Assembly: GCA_009782405.1 (NCBI GenBank)
Contig: WRJC01000034.1
Span: forward strand, 1 to 32,618
Origin: Oscillospiraceae bacterium
GTDB taxonomy: Bacteria > Bacillota_A > Clostridia > Oscillospirales > WRJC01
Length of the DNA: 32,618 nt
Direction of reading: 5' to 3'
A model generated the notes under the pieces. It saw only the letters and a list, made by a program, of their open reading frames with translations. It was not told where the DNA came from and did no database searches. Positions 1-7,437 of this stretch are shown piece by piece. A program made the position numbers and the translations under genes. How positions within the stretch are numbered: position 1 is the first letter of the stretch; the number at the start of each line of letters is the position of its first letter.

Positions 1-1
1 T

Positions 2-265
2 TTTCCCGAATACAAATCGCATATCGAAAACTTGAAGCATAAAATAGATAATCTTGCTGACTATCTTGATAATATTATTCAAGAAAAAATCGCGCCGGTT
101 CATCACGAAACGAGAAAAGAGTTCGCGGAGATGGCGACCAAGACGAAATATCCCGCGTTTTTCTTTATGTATTATGATGGCAAAGCAAAGAATCCGAGGG
201 AGTGGATCTGGTCGCTGACCAACGACAAAATCATTGAGCAGCTGGAAAGGTCAGCTATTCCCTAA
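2..265 (+). CDS. C-terminal fragment of an unidentified protein, possibly RNA ligase-like
   Basis: The frame is open from base 2 through the stop at 263-265, so the gene starts outside the window and only its last 87 codons are seen. The fragment begins with a charged helical stretch that could form a coiled coil. It ends with an aromatic-rich segment containing YYDGK followed by an I-W pair. An (F/Y)xxYDGK...IW ending recalls the C-terminal part of T4 Rnl1-like RNA ligases, but no catalytic nucleotidyltransferase motif lies in the visible part, so this is only a suggestion. An internal TTG at 32 is not needed as a start because the frame is open before it. A clear terminator follows at 372-401, so the gene is transcriptionally separate from the next unit. 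Confidence 0.6.
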   Translation, partial: FPEYKSHIENLKHKIDNLADYLDNIIQEKIAPVHHETRKEFAEMATKTKYPAFFFMYYDGKAKNPREWIWSLTNDKIIEQLERSAIP

Positions 266-371
266 ATTCGTCAAAAATAACACGCAAAAGGAATTGCGGT
301 TTCGTAACGGACATTGCTTATTCGATCATGCGGAAGGTGCTATAAAATTTGGAACGGTTCATAAATATTTG

Positions 372-401
372 GCGCTTGTGCAGTCGCGCGGGCGCTTTTT
401 T
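372..401 (+). terminator. Rho-independent terminator
   Basis: A 10-bp stem (372-381 with 386-395, three G-U pairs) closes a 4-nt AGTC loop and is followed directly by six T residues at 396-401. It ends transcription of the gene that stops at 265 and isolates the downstream VTC operon. The rest of the 266-512 interval holds the repeat array at 423-466 and no gene I can support. Confidence 0.85.
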
Positions 402-422
402 GTTTGCATATATTGTCAAAAG

Positions 423-466
423 TTCAGTTAAAATTCAGATAGAAAACAAATAGATTTCAGATAAGT
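423..466 (+). promoter_or_regulatory. Four 11-bp direct repeats, probable response-regulator binding site
   Basis: TTCAGTTA, TTCAGATA, AACAAATA (degenerate) and TTCAGATA start at 423, 434, 445 and 456, exactly 11 bp apart. OmpR/PhoB-family regulators typically bind head-to-tail repeats at one helical turn, often over the -35 region. Here a TAAAAT at 471-476 could be the -10, with no good -35, as expected for an activated promoter. The operon downstream encodes an OmpR-family regulator at 3451-4137, so autoregulation is plausible but inferred. Confidence 0.55.
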
Positions 467-512
467 AATGTAAAATATATGTAAAACCAAAAAAATCGAG
501 GTGACACAAAAA

Positions 513-1190
513 ATGTCCGAACAAAAATACAGAGCCGAATTGAAGCACTACATAAATATCGCTGACTGCATGGAACTTCGCTCGAAACTGAAATATATCG
601 CGAAGCCCGACTCGAATGCGCTGGAAAACGGCTGCTATAAAATACGCAGCCTGTATTTCGACAATTACGAAGACAAGGCTGTCACAGATAAGCTTTCGGG
701 ACTTGGCAGGAGGGAAAAATTCCGGCTCAGATATTACAACGGCGACGCATCGTTTATACGGCTTGAGAAAAAAACCAAGATAAACAAAGGATGCTATAAA
801 GAAACAGCGGCAATTGCAGCCGTGCAGTGCGGAGAAATCATAAACGGCAGATATGACGGCCTGCTTTCGCGGGATTCACCGCTGCTCTCGGAGTTATACG
901 CAAAAATACGCTATCAAAATCTAAGACCGAAGACGATTGTGGATTACATTAGGGAAGCGTATATATATACCGCCGGAAATGTTCGGATTACCATTGACAG
1001 CGATATCCGGTCGAGCAGCAACGCGACCGGGTTCCTTAACCCCGATATACCCATGGTTCCCTCAGCGAACGCGATAATCCTTGAAGTGAAATACGACAAT
1101 TTCCTGCCGGATATAATCAGAAATATCGTGCAGCTGAGCAGCCGCAGTGCGACTGAGTTTTCAAAATACGTCGTTTCAAGATTTGTTTAG
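513..1190 (+). CDS. VTC domain-containing protein (polyphosphate polymerase-like)
   Basis: The 225-residue protein matches the VTC fold, the triphosphate-tunnel domain that in yeast Vtc4 makes polyphosphate from ATP. The tunnel-type motifs are present in order: ELKHY near the N-terminus, the R-S-L-Y-F-D strand, KFRLRYYN, LEKKTK, VDYIREAY, ITIDSDI, LEVKYD and a C-terminal SKYVVSR. Alternating basic and acidic residues on these strands are typical of the polyphosphate and metal sites. A GTG at 501 could extend the frame, but the GAGGTG at 498-503 is better read as the ribosome binding site for ATG 513 (9-nt gap). It is first in a tight unit with DUF4956 and CotH genes, a combination known in Bacillota and Actinobacteria. 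It has no membrane segment, so it probably works with the membrane protein next door. Polymerase activity itself is inferred. Confidence 0.88.
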   Translation: MSEQKYRAELKHYINIADCMELRSKLKYIAKPDSNALENGCYKIRSLYFDNYEDKAVTDKLSGLGRREKFRLRYYNGDASFIRLEKKTKINKGCYKETAAIAAVQCGEIINGRYDGLLSRDSPLLSELYAKIRYQNLRPKTIVDYIREAYIYTAGNVRITIDSDIRSSSNATGFLNPDIPMVPSANAIILEVKYDNFLPDIIRNIVQLSSRSATEFSKYVVSRFV

Positions 1191-1227
1191 TTAAAAAATA
1201 TATAAAAAAGCAAAAGGAGTTTTTTTC

Positions 1228-1899
1228 ATGAACTTGGAAGAATTATTGAATTTCAACTTTTTGAGCAAGGCGGCGGCGTTTTCGATACCCGATATTTTAT
1301 GCGCGCTCGCGATTGCGTTCGCGTTGGGTTTGTTTATCTTTTTTCTCTATAAAAAGACATTTTCCGGAGTGATGTACTCGTCGTCGTTTGGCATATCGCT
1401 TATCGCGATGAACCTGATAACCTGCCTCGCGATCATAACCGTCTCGTCAAATCTCATAACATCGCTCGGAATGGTCGGGGCTTTGTCGATCATTCGTTTC
1501 AGGACGGTCATAAAAGAACCGCTTGATCTGGTGTATCTGTTCTGGTCGATTATAATAGGCATAATCGTCGGCGTGGGGCTTATACCCATAGCGGTCATAG
1601 GCTCGCTTGCGATAGGGCTTATGCTTTTTGTATTCACGAATAGAAAAGGGACGAATATCCCCTATGTGATCATCGTGAATTGCGATAATGAAATGGCGGA
1701 AACGCAATCAATGCATTTAATCAAAAGCAAAACCAAAAAGCATTTGATAAAATCAAAAGCCGTGTCAAGAAACGGCATAGAGCTCACTGTCGAAGTCAGG
1801 CTTTCGGAAACATCGACGGCGTTTGTCAATGAATTATTAGGGGTCGCAGGCGTGTCAAACGCGGTTCTGGTAAGCTATAACGGCGATTATTATATGTAA
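1228..1899 (+). CDS. DUF4956 domain membrane protein
   Basis: This 223-residue protein has about four membrane helices in its first 140 residues and a soluble C-terminal domain of about 80 residues. Between the helices it carries the family hallmark, a GALSIIRFRT segment followed by IKEPLDLVYLFW. These conserved Arg, Lys and acidic residues sit near the membrane and suggest an ion- or phosphate-related role, but the biochemical function of DUF4956 is unknown. The C-terminal part alternates strands and helices and resembles a small ferredoxin-like regulatory domain. The gene follows the VTC gene by 37 nt and has an AAAGGAG site before ATG 1228. DUF4956 proteins are often encoded beside VTC-domain proteins, so it may anchor the polymerase or couple it to the membrane (inference). 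Confidence 0.88.
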   Translation: MNLEELLNFNFLSKAAAFSIPDILCALAIAFALGLFIFFLYKKTFSGVMYSSSFGISLIAMNLITCLAIITVSSNLITSLGMVGALSIIRFRTVIKEPLDLVYLFWSIIIGIIVGVGLIPIAVIGSLAIGLMLFVFTNRKGTNIPYVIIVNCDNEMAETQSMHLIKSKTKKHLIKSKAVSRNGIELTVEVRLSETSTAFVNELLGVAGVSNAVLVSYNGDYYM

Positions 1900-1932
1900 C
1901 ATGAATAAATATTTTGAGAAAGGCGGCAAATA

Positions 1933-3429
1933 ATGATAGACAGCAAACATATAAATAAAATGGTCGCGGGATTTGTTATATTTGCGATATTAGCCTGCGC
2001 ATGGATCGTCTATGCTGCAAACGCCTATGAGTTGTCATATGTCCTCGAATATCAAAAAAGGCTGTTTAACGGAGAAATCGCGGCGATTGACATCAATGTC
2101 GATGAAGATGAATGGCAGAATCTGCTCGACAACGCCGGGGCAAAGCCGTGGGTTTCCGCAGATATTGCGATAAACGGCGAAAAGTTTGAATCAGTAGGAA
2201 TCAGGACGAAAGGCAACTCAAGCCTTTCGTCGGCTGTAAGATCAGAAGGCGACAGGTACAGTTTGCAATTCAGCATGAATAAAAATATCAAAGGGCAGAC
2301 TTATTACGGTCTTGACACGTTCTGCGTCAATAATTTAATTAACGACGCGACATACATGAAAGACTACATTTCTTATGACATCATGAAATTTATCGGAGTT
2401 GACTCGCCGCTTGCAAATCATGCCAAAATCACTGTGAACGGAGAAGATTACGGGTTTTGTTTATTGCTCGAACGTTATGACAAAGGATTTCTGGACAGGG
2501 TTTACGATACTTCGGCAGGCAATTTGTATAACGTAAAAATCCAAATGGGCCAGCGAGATAATTTTATGAACTTCGGACAGGCGGTCGAGAGCGAACAAGA
2601 TAATCAGCCGCGGGAACGCCCCGACAGGAACGCGGACAGGGCAAACAATCGAAACGACCGCGACAACTGGGGGGACAGGGGCAATATGCCCGGCGGCGGA
2701 TTCGGCGGCTCAAACGGCGGCAGCCTTGTCTATGCGGACGATGAACTTGCCAGTTATAGCTCGATATTTGACAATGCGGTATTCGGCAGGACCAACGAAG
2801 ACGATATGCAGAGAGTGGTTACTGCAATCAAAAATCTGAACGATGGGACGGAGCTTGAAAGATATTGGGACGTTGACGGAGCGTTAAGATATTTTGCGGC
2901 TCATACGTTTGTCGTGAATCTTGACAGTTATGTGTCGAATATGCAGCAGAATTATGCTTTATATGAAAAAGACGGCAAAGTGACGATATTTCCGTGGGAT
3001 TATGATTTGGCGTTCGGCGGGTTTCAGAGCGGAAGCGCGTCAAGCGTCATAAATTTCCCGATTGACACCCCTGTAAGCGGGGTGAACATGGGGGACAGGC
3101 CTCTTTTGAACGTGCTTTTAGAAATCCCCGAATACAAGGAAAAATATCACGATTATCTGCGACGAATCGTCGACGGTTATGTCAACAGCGGTTTACTTGA
3201 ACAAACAATACGCGAACTGGACGCTAAAATAAACGAATATGTCAAGAATGACGCAACGTCGTATTACACATACGAAAAATATGAATCCGCAATAGAAACT
3301 TTAATCGAGTTATGTCTGCTGAGAGCCAAGAGCGTGGCGGGGCAGCTTGACGGGACGATACCGTCGACGACTGACGGACAAAGAGAAGATTCAAGCGCGC
3401 TTGTCGATGCGACAGGTATTAACCTTTAA
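1933..3429 (+). CDS. CotH kinase family protein, exported or membrane-anchored
   Basis: The 498-residue protein starts with a signal-anchor helix at about residues 10-30. The CotH domain follows, from an N-terminal beta-rich part with IRTKGNSS to the catalytic region. CotH is an atypical protein kinase first described as a spore-coat kinase. The expected active-site segments are visible: an N-L-D-S-Y motif at 329-333 and FPWDYDLAFGG starting at 353, whose Asp356 and Asp358 match the metal-binding region. Residues about 222-265 form a low-complexity insert rich in Arg, Asn, Asp and Gly, probably a flexible loop. The gene lies 33 nt after DUF4956 with an AAAGGCGG site. As an exported protein it would act on cell-surface substrates, so a spore role is not implied. 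Substrate unknown. Confidence 0.88.
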   Translation: MIDSKHINKMVAGFVIFAILACAWIVYAANAYELSYVLEYQKRLFNGEIAAIDINVDEDEWQNLLDNAGAKPWVSADIAINGEKFESVGIRTKGNSSLSSAVRSEGDRYSLQFSMNKNIKGQTYYGLDTFCVNNLINDATYMKDYISYDIMKFIGVDSPLANHAKITVNGEDYGFCLLLERYDKGFLDRVYDTSAGNLYNVKIQMGQRDNFMNFGQAVESEQDNQPRERPDRNADRANNRNDRDNWGDRGNMPGGGFGGSNGGSLVYADDELASYSSIFDNAVFGRTNEDDMQRVVTAIKNLNDGTELERYWDVDGALRYFAAHTFVVNLDSYVSNMQQNYALYEKDGKVTIFPWDYDLAFGGFQSGSASSVINFPIDTPVSGVNMGDRPLLNVLLEIPEYKEKYHDYLRRIVDGYVNSGLLEQTIRELDAKINEYVKNDATSYYTYEKYESAIETLIELCLLRAKSVAGQLDGTIPSTTDGQREDSSALVDATGINL

Positions 3430-3450
3430 TACGGGGCGAGGTGATATATT

Positions 3451-4137
3451 TTGGCCAAAATATTGATATGCGACGACGAAACCGGGCTTCGCGCGGTATT
3501 GAAAAGATACGCGACTTTTGAAGGCCATGATGTTTCGGAAGCCGGGGACGGCATGGAAGCGGTTAAGTTATGCCGCGAAGAATCGTTCGATGTTATTATC
3601 ATGGATATAATGATGCCTGAAATGGACGGGTTTTCGGCTGTTCGGGAAATACGTAAATTTTCCGATACCCCTGTTATAATGCTTTCGGCAAGAGGCGAAG
3701 AATACGATAAAGTTTTAGGTTTTGAGACAGGCGTGGACGATTATGTCGTAAAACCGTTCTCGTCAAAAGAAATCATGCTGCGGATAAATGCCATTGGGCG
3801 GCGGTTTGTTAAAAATTTCGCCTCCAAACCGGAAGACGGCGCTCATGTAATTTACGAAAAAGATGGGCTCAAAGTCGATATGAGCGCATATAAAGTTTTT
3901 GTCGACGGCATTTTGGCTGATATGGCTCCGAAAGAGTATGATTTATTGTTTTTTCTGATCCGCAATAAAAATATTGCCGTGCCGCGGGAAAAAATATTGA
4001 CCGAAATATGGGGATATGATTATTTCGGCGACGACAGGACGCTTGACACGCACATGAAATTGTTGAGGAAGTCACTCGGGCTGTATGCGAATTATATCAC
4101 GACATTGCGCGGATTGGGGTACAGATTCGATGGATAG
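3451..4137 (+). CDS. OmpR/PhoB-family response regulator
   Basis: This 228-residue DNA-binding regulator has an N-terminal receiver domain and a C-terminal winged helix. The receiver carries the acidic pair Asp8-Asp9, the phosphoacceptor Asp52 in IIMDIMMPEMDG and the conserved Lys101 in VVKPFSSKE. The winged-helix domain spans about residues 130-228 and includes the PKEYDLLFFL and GYRF motifs of the family. The start is TTG 3451, supported by GGGGCGAGGTGA 7-18 nt upstream. The gene sits 21 nt after the CotH gene and overlaps the kinase gene by 8 nt, so the two are translationally coupled. The 11-bp direct repeats at 423-466 fit the binding geometry of this family. It may control the whole VTC/CotH operon (inference). 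Confidence 0.95.
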   Translation: MAKILICDDETGLRAVLKRYATFEGHDVSEAGDGMEAVKLCREESFDVIIMDIMMPEMDGFSAVREIRKFSDTPVIMLSARGEEYDKVLGFETGVDDYVVKPFSSKEIMLRINAIGRRFVKNFASKPEDGAHVIYEKDGLKVDMSAYKVFVDGILADMAPKEYDLLFFLIRNKNIAVPREKILTEIWGYDYFGDDRTLDTHMKLLRKSLGLYANYITTLRGLGYRFDG

Positions 4138-5434
4138 ATTAAAATTAAAATGGCGCGTGTTCGCTTTTATGCTCGTTTTTTGCGCCTTGCTTATCGTTAT
4201 ATTATGGCTTTTTCAAACAGTATTCTTAACGGATATGTATAAATACATACGAACAAAAGAAATTGAAAAAGCCGTTGTTCTTGTCGGGGAAAATATAGAC
4301 AGCCCCGACCTTCAAATGATTTTTCGCAAACTGGAGAGAGACAAAGAAATTATTGTTATGCCTGCCCGTGAATTTATCCCTCCGCCAAAACCGGAATATG
4401 AGCGGGATAGCCGCGGCAGGCCGCAGCCTATGTTTGAAACAATTACCAAAACAAAAGAATTTATTTTTCAGGGCGGGCATGCTGTCCAATATACTTTCTA
4501 CGCCATTATAACTCCGTTGGACGCTACGGTATCGACATTGCAAATACAATTATATATTATTACAGCCGTAATGGTTCTGCTTTCCATATTGATCGCTGTC
4601 ATCATATCGAAACGCATATCGAAACCGATTGAAGATATAAACAAGGGCGCAAAAACATTGTCAAGCGGCAACTACGATATGCATTTTGACGGAAAAGGAT
4701 TTCTGGAAATAAAAGAATTGTCGGACACTTTAAATGCTGCGGCAGCCGAACTGTCAAAAGTGGAAAATCTGCGCAGGGAATTAATGGCGAATGTTTCGCA
4801 TGATTTGCGCACCCCGCTTTCATTGATATACAGCTACGCCGAAATGATGCACGATTTCCCTGATGAGATTGCGCAGCAGCAAATCCAAGTCATAATGGGC
4901 GAAACAAAACGGCTGGCGTCGCTTGTCGATGATATTTTGGATATTTCGCAAATCGAAAAAAGAAGCATCGGACTTTGCAAATCAAAGTATGATTTTACAA
5001 GCAGCATAGCTTCAACGGTAAGCAGACTGGTTGAACTTACCAAAAAAGATGGCTATACCATAGATTTCGATTTTAGCGAAAATGTATATATTGATGCCGA
5101 CGAGGTTAAAATTACGCAGGCAGTCTATAATCTTTTGGTCAATGCCATCAATTACAGCGGCGAAGATAAACGCATAATCGTCCGGCAAAGCGTTTTTGGC
5201 GGCCATGTAAAAATCGAAGTGATAGACAACGGCATGGGAATTTCTCCCGATGATTTGCCGTTTGTGTGGGAAAGGTATTATAAAGTTGACAAAAAGCATA
5301 AACGACCTGTCGCCGGAACGGGATTAGGGTTGTCAATAGTAAAAAAAATCATAGAAATGCACGGAGGAAAGTATGGAGCCGAATCGGAAATCGGCAAAGG
5401 CAGCATATTTTGGTTTGAAATAGTTTATGGCTAA
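4130..5434 (+). CDS. Sensor histidine kinase, HAMP-HisKA-HATPase
   Basis: Read from ATG 4130, the protein has 434 residues. Two membrane helices (about 9-31 and 138-160) flank an extracellular domain of about 105 residues with a Pro/Arg-rich patch. A HAMP linker follows (about 161-213), then the dimerisation domain with phosphorylated His224 in VSHDLRTPLS. The ATPase domain shows the N box (LVNAINYSG), DNGMGIS and GTGLGLSIVKK. The frame is open back to 4085, but the ATG overlapping the regulator's stop codon is the natural coupled start. It is the cognate partner of the regulator just upstream. The small sensor domain gives no clue to the ligand. No strong terminator follows its stop. Confidence 0.94.
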   Translation: MDRLKLKWRVFAFMLVFCALLIVILWLFQTVFLTDMYKYIRTKEIEKAVVLVGENIDSPDLQMIFRKLERDKEIIVMPAREFIPPPKPEYERDSRGRPQPMFETITKTKEFIFQGGHAVQYTFYAIITPLDATVSTLQIQLYIITAVMVLLSILIAVIISKRISKPIEDINKGAKTLSSGNYDMHFDGKGFLEIKELSDTLNAAAAELSKVENLRRELMANVSHDLRTPLSLIYSYAEMMHDFPDEIAQQQIQVIMGETKRLASLVDDILDISQIEKRSIGLCKSKYDFTSSIASTVSRLVELTKKDGYTIDFDFSENVYIDADEVKITQAVYNLLVNAINYSGEDKRIIVRQSVFGGHVKIEVIDNGMGISPDDLPFVWERYYKVDKKHKRPVAGTGLGLSIVKKIIEMHGGKYGAESEIGKGSIFWFEIVYG

Positions 5435-5512
5435 CAGTCACAAAACATTGCGGCGTTTCCTTTCAGTGACCTGCACCCGCCGCATAAGGCGTAACGGCGA
5501 TGACCGATTTTT

Positions 5513-5654
5513 AAATGCAAAATGCAAAATTAACTAAAAGATTTTCGTTGTTGTCATAAAATATGCGCCGTTCGTCCCCCAAGGGAAAGATTGCAGCAAG
5601 GAGCTGTCCGCCGGCCTAAGCATAAATTTATTTTGCATTTTGCATTTTGCATTT
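5513..5654. repeat. 142-bp element with 18-bp inverted ends (MITE-like)
   Basis: The left end (5513-5530) reads AAATGCAAAATGCAAAAT, and its exact reverse complement occurs at 5637-5654 and also, one 7-bp unit earlier, at 5630-5647. The ends are built from repeated ATGCAAA units and enclose about 105 bp without an open frame of note. The layout resembles a miniature inverted-repeat element or a dispersed intergenic repeat. No target-site duplication was established and only one copy is seen in this window. Confidence 0.5.
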
Positions 5655-5752
5655 CATCGCCTAAAATCTGCGGATTTTTGAGGCGGGGTTCTTACGCCAA
5701 CCTTGTTGAAGCAATAAAAAAGCTGCCAAAAAGAAAAATTTACTTTTTTCGC

Positions 5753-5781
5753 TTGATTAATATTTTGTTGTAATGTATAAT
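5753..5781 (+). promoter_or_regulatory. Sigma-A type promoter for the rpiB cassette
   Basis: TTGATT at 5753-5758 and a perfect TATAAT at 5776-5781 are separated by 17 bp. Transcription would start near 5788, inside the palindrome that begins at 5779, giving a leader of about 68 nt before ATG 5856. Confidence 0.7.
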
Positions 5782-5831
5782 ATTCAAAATCATATTGTAG
5801 GGCATGACCACCGGGCGTGCCGTTGAATATT
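5779..5831 (+). promoter_or_regulatory. Interrupted palindrome at the rpiB transcription start
   Basis: AATATTCAA (5779-5787) is the exact reverse complement of TTGAATATT (5823-5831). Between them lies a second short stem, GGCATG with CGTGCC at 5801-5817. The outer left arm overlaps the last three bases of the -10. It could be a repressor operator pair or a hairpin in the 5' leader; the sequence alone cannot decide. Confidence 0.4.
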
Positions 5832-5855
5832 CTATATTGCCAAAAGGGAGATTTT

Positions 5856-6308
5856 ATGAAAATAGTGACGGGCGGCGACCACGCGGGGTACGCGCTGAAA
5901 ACGAAAATTTTGCCTATGCTCCAAAATAAGGGGCATGAAATCGAGGATATGGGGAGCTATGACGAAACGCCGGTGGATTTTCCCGATATTGCCGCGAAAG
6001 TCTGCTCGAAGATACTATGCGGCGGGGCCGAACGGGGTATTATGTTCTGCGGAACGGGCGTCGGGGCATCTATCGCCTGCAACAAAACGCCGGGCATACG
6101 CGCCGCAGTCTGCCACGATATTTACACGGCGCACCAATGCGTGGAACACGACGACGTGCAGATCATCGCGCTGGGAGCTTTGATAGTCGGGCATATTGTG
6201 GCGCTTGAATTAATCGAGTTGTTTCTGGGCGCGCGTTTTTCGGCAAGCGAGGAATTTAGGCGCAGGGTGGCGAAATTGAAAAAAATGGACGAAGTGAAAA
6301 CAAAGTGA
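5856..6308 (+). CDS. rpiB: RpiB/LacAB-family sugar-phosphate isomerase
   Basis: At 150 residues the protein has the usual size for RpiB, which interconverts ribose 5-phosphate and ribulose 5-phosphate; relatives act on allose or galactose 6-phosphate. The N-terminal GGDHAGYALK contains the Asp-His phosphate/sugar site. Cys65 in FCGTGVGASIACNK is the catalytic base, and a conserved His lies in the HQCVEHDD segment. The C-terminal ARF...EEFRRRV matches the family's phosphate-binding arginines. ATG 5856 is chosen over upstream in-frame codons because AGGGAG precedes it at 5845-5850. It is the first gene of a four-gene sugar cassette behind the 5753 promoter. The exact sugar substrate is not determined by the sequence; LacAB-like specificity is possible. 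Confidence 0.9.
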   Translation: MKIVTGGDHAGYALKTKILPMLQNKGHEIEDMGSYDETPVDFPDIAAKVCSKILCGGAERGIMFCGTGVGASIACNKTPGIRAAVCHDIYTAHQCVEHDDVQIIALGALIVGHIVALELIELFLGARFSASEEFRRRVAKLKKMDEVKTK

Positions 6309-6327
6309 AAAAAAGGGGGAAGAATTT

Positions 6328-7374
6328 ATGGCATCGCTGAAAGAAAAGTTTTACGGATGCATATGCGGGGCGCATATAGGCTCGTCGATGGGGGCCGTAG
6401 TGGAAGGCTGGCCGTATTCCGAGATCGAGAAAAAATACGGCACGCTTTCCGAGCTTCTGCCATATGAGCACTATGGCAACGGCTGGCTTCGCGCCGCCGG
6501 CACGACCGAGGACGGCATAGAGCGGCAAAAGCTGATGATAACTGCGATCATAAAAAAAGGCGGCAGGGTGAGCGCCGAAGATGTGAGGGAGACGTGGCGA
6601 ACGGATATGAACCCGAAAGCTCCGGGCAATATTTCGGAGCCCTTCGAGGGGGAGCTTCTCGCCATAGCGAACACGAAGATACCCGCGAGGGACATAGGCA
6701 AATATTGCGACTACGCGGGATTGAACAGCTTTGCCCGCGCCTGCCACCCCATAGGCCTGATCAACGCCGGAGACCCGGCTTCGGCGGCCGATGACGTTTT
6801 TGAAGTGGGGCAGCTTTACCAAACCTCAAATGGCAGGGGGCTGCAATGGGCGCGCGTCACGGCGGTTGGCATCGCCTCCGCGACGAAACCCGGCTCCACG
6901 GTCGAAAGCGTCATATCCGACATATTCAAGCACTGCGAGGTCCGCGGCGAGATAGAAGCGGGGCTGAAGCTCACGGAAAAATGCGGGGATTTCAGGGATT
7001 TGCGAAAGGCTTTCGATTCTGTTTACAACGGGATAGGAATGCCGTACTGCATGAGCTTCGCCAACGAGGTCGTGACGAAAGCGGTCTGCGTGTTCAAGCT
7101 GGCAGACGGCGACGTGAGGCAGGCGATCATCGCGGGGGTCAACCTCGGGCGGGACACGGACTGCGTGACCGCGATCGCGGCGGGCATCTCCGGCGCGCTC
7201 ACCGGGGCATCCGGTTTGCAAGGGTGGATAGAGCAGGTGGATGCGGCGACTGCGGCGAACCCGTACACAAACTCGAAGCGCACCCTGCGCGAAACCTCCG
7301 ACGGGCTATACGGCGCTTTCAAAAACCGCTTAGGCAAAATGAAAGAATATTGCGACGCCATGGGCGAGCTATGA
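6328..7374 (+). CDS. ADP-ribosylglycohydrolase-fold protein
   Basis: The 348-residue protein has the all-helical fold of ADP-ribosylglycohydrolases, which remove ADP-ribose or cleave related N-glycosidic bonds with two metal ions. The N-terminal GCICGAHIGSSMGA matches the family's G-x-x-x-G-D/S-A-x-G start. The C-terminal metal motif is clear: GRDTDC at 274-279, followed by AIAAGISGALTG. The first metal motif, normally T-D/E-D-T, reads TTEDG at 59-63, so one ligand is shifted or replaced and activity may differ. An AAGGGGGAAG site precedes ATG 6328. It lies 19 nt after rpiB and 63 nt before a glycosidase gene. The neighbours suggest a role in breakdown of a ribosyl or other glycosyl compound (inference). 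Confidence 0.87.
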   Translation: MASLKEKFYGCICGAHIGSSMGAVVEGWPYSEIEKKYGTLSELLPYEHYGNGWLRAAGTTEDGIERQKLMITAIIKKGGRVSAEDVRETWRTDMNPKAPGNISEPFEGELLAIANTKIPARDIGKYCDYAGLNSFARACHPIGLINAGDPASAADDVFEVGQLYQTSNGRGLQWARVTAVGIASATKPGSTVESVISDIFKHCEVRGEIEAGLKLTEKCGDFRDLRKAFDSVYNGIGMPYCMSFANEVVTKAVCVFKLADGDVRQAIIAGVNLGRDTDCVTAIAAGISGALTGASGLQGWIEQVDAATAANPYTNSKRTLRETSDGLYGAFKNRLGKMKEYCDAMGEL

Positions 7375-7437
7375 TTTCAGCAACTTCACCAATTCAAGAT
7401 TTGGATTTTTAAATATTTTTAGGAGGAATCGGAAAAA

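Larger units (their letters stand above)
5435..5855. other. Intergenic region of 421 bp between the two + strand operons
   Basis: No gene is supported here. The interval contains the 142-bp inverted-end element (5513-5654), the promoter of the rpiB cassette (5753-5781) and an interrupted palindrome (5779-5831). The first 75 bases after the kinase stop show only weak self-complementary stretches (GTCAC/GTGAC, CGCCG/CGGCG) without a T-run, so termination of the first operon is not clearly marked. Confidence 0.8.

Noticed and set aside
234..431. Short + strand frame overlapping the left-edge gene and the terminator
   Set aside because: It lacks a ribosome binding site and runs through the terminator at 372-401, and the peptide has no coding character.
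501..512. GTG 501 as the start of the VTC gene
   Set aside because: The GTG belongs to the GAGGTG ribosome binding site, and ATG 513 has correct spacing.
5472..5500. Hairpin CGCCG/CGGCG as terminator of the kinase operon
   Set aside because: The stem is short with a long loop and the T-run is displaced, so it does not meet the usual pattern.
5591..5773. 60-codon frame in the intergenic region
   Set aside because: It spans the repeat end and the promoter, has no ribosome site and a low-complexity peptide.
6256..6822. Long minus-strand frame of 188 codons opposite rpiB and the ADP-ribosylglycohydrolase gene
   Set aside because: It is the antisense shadow of GC-rich genes; the + strand genes have clear family motifs and ribosome sites.
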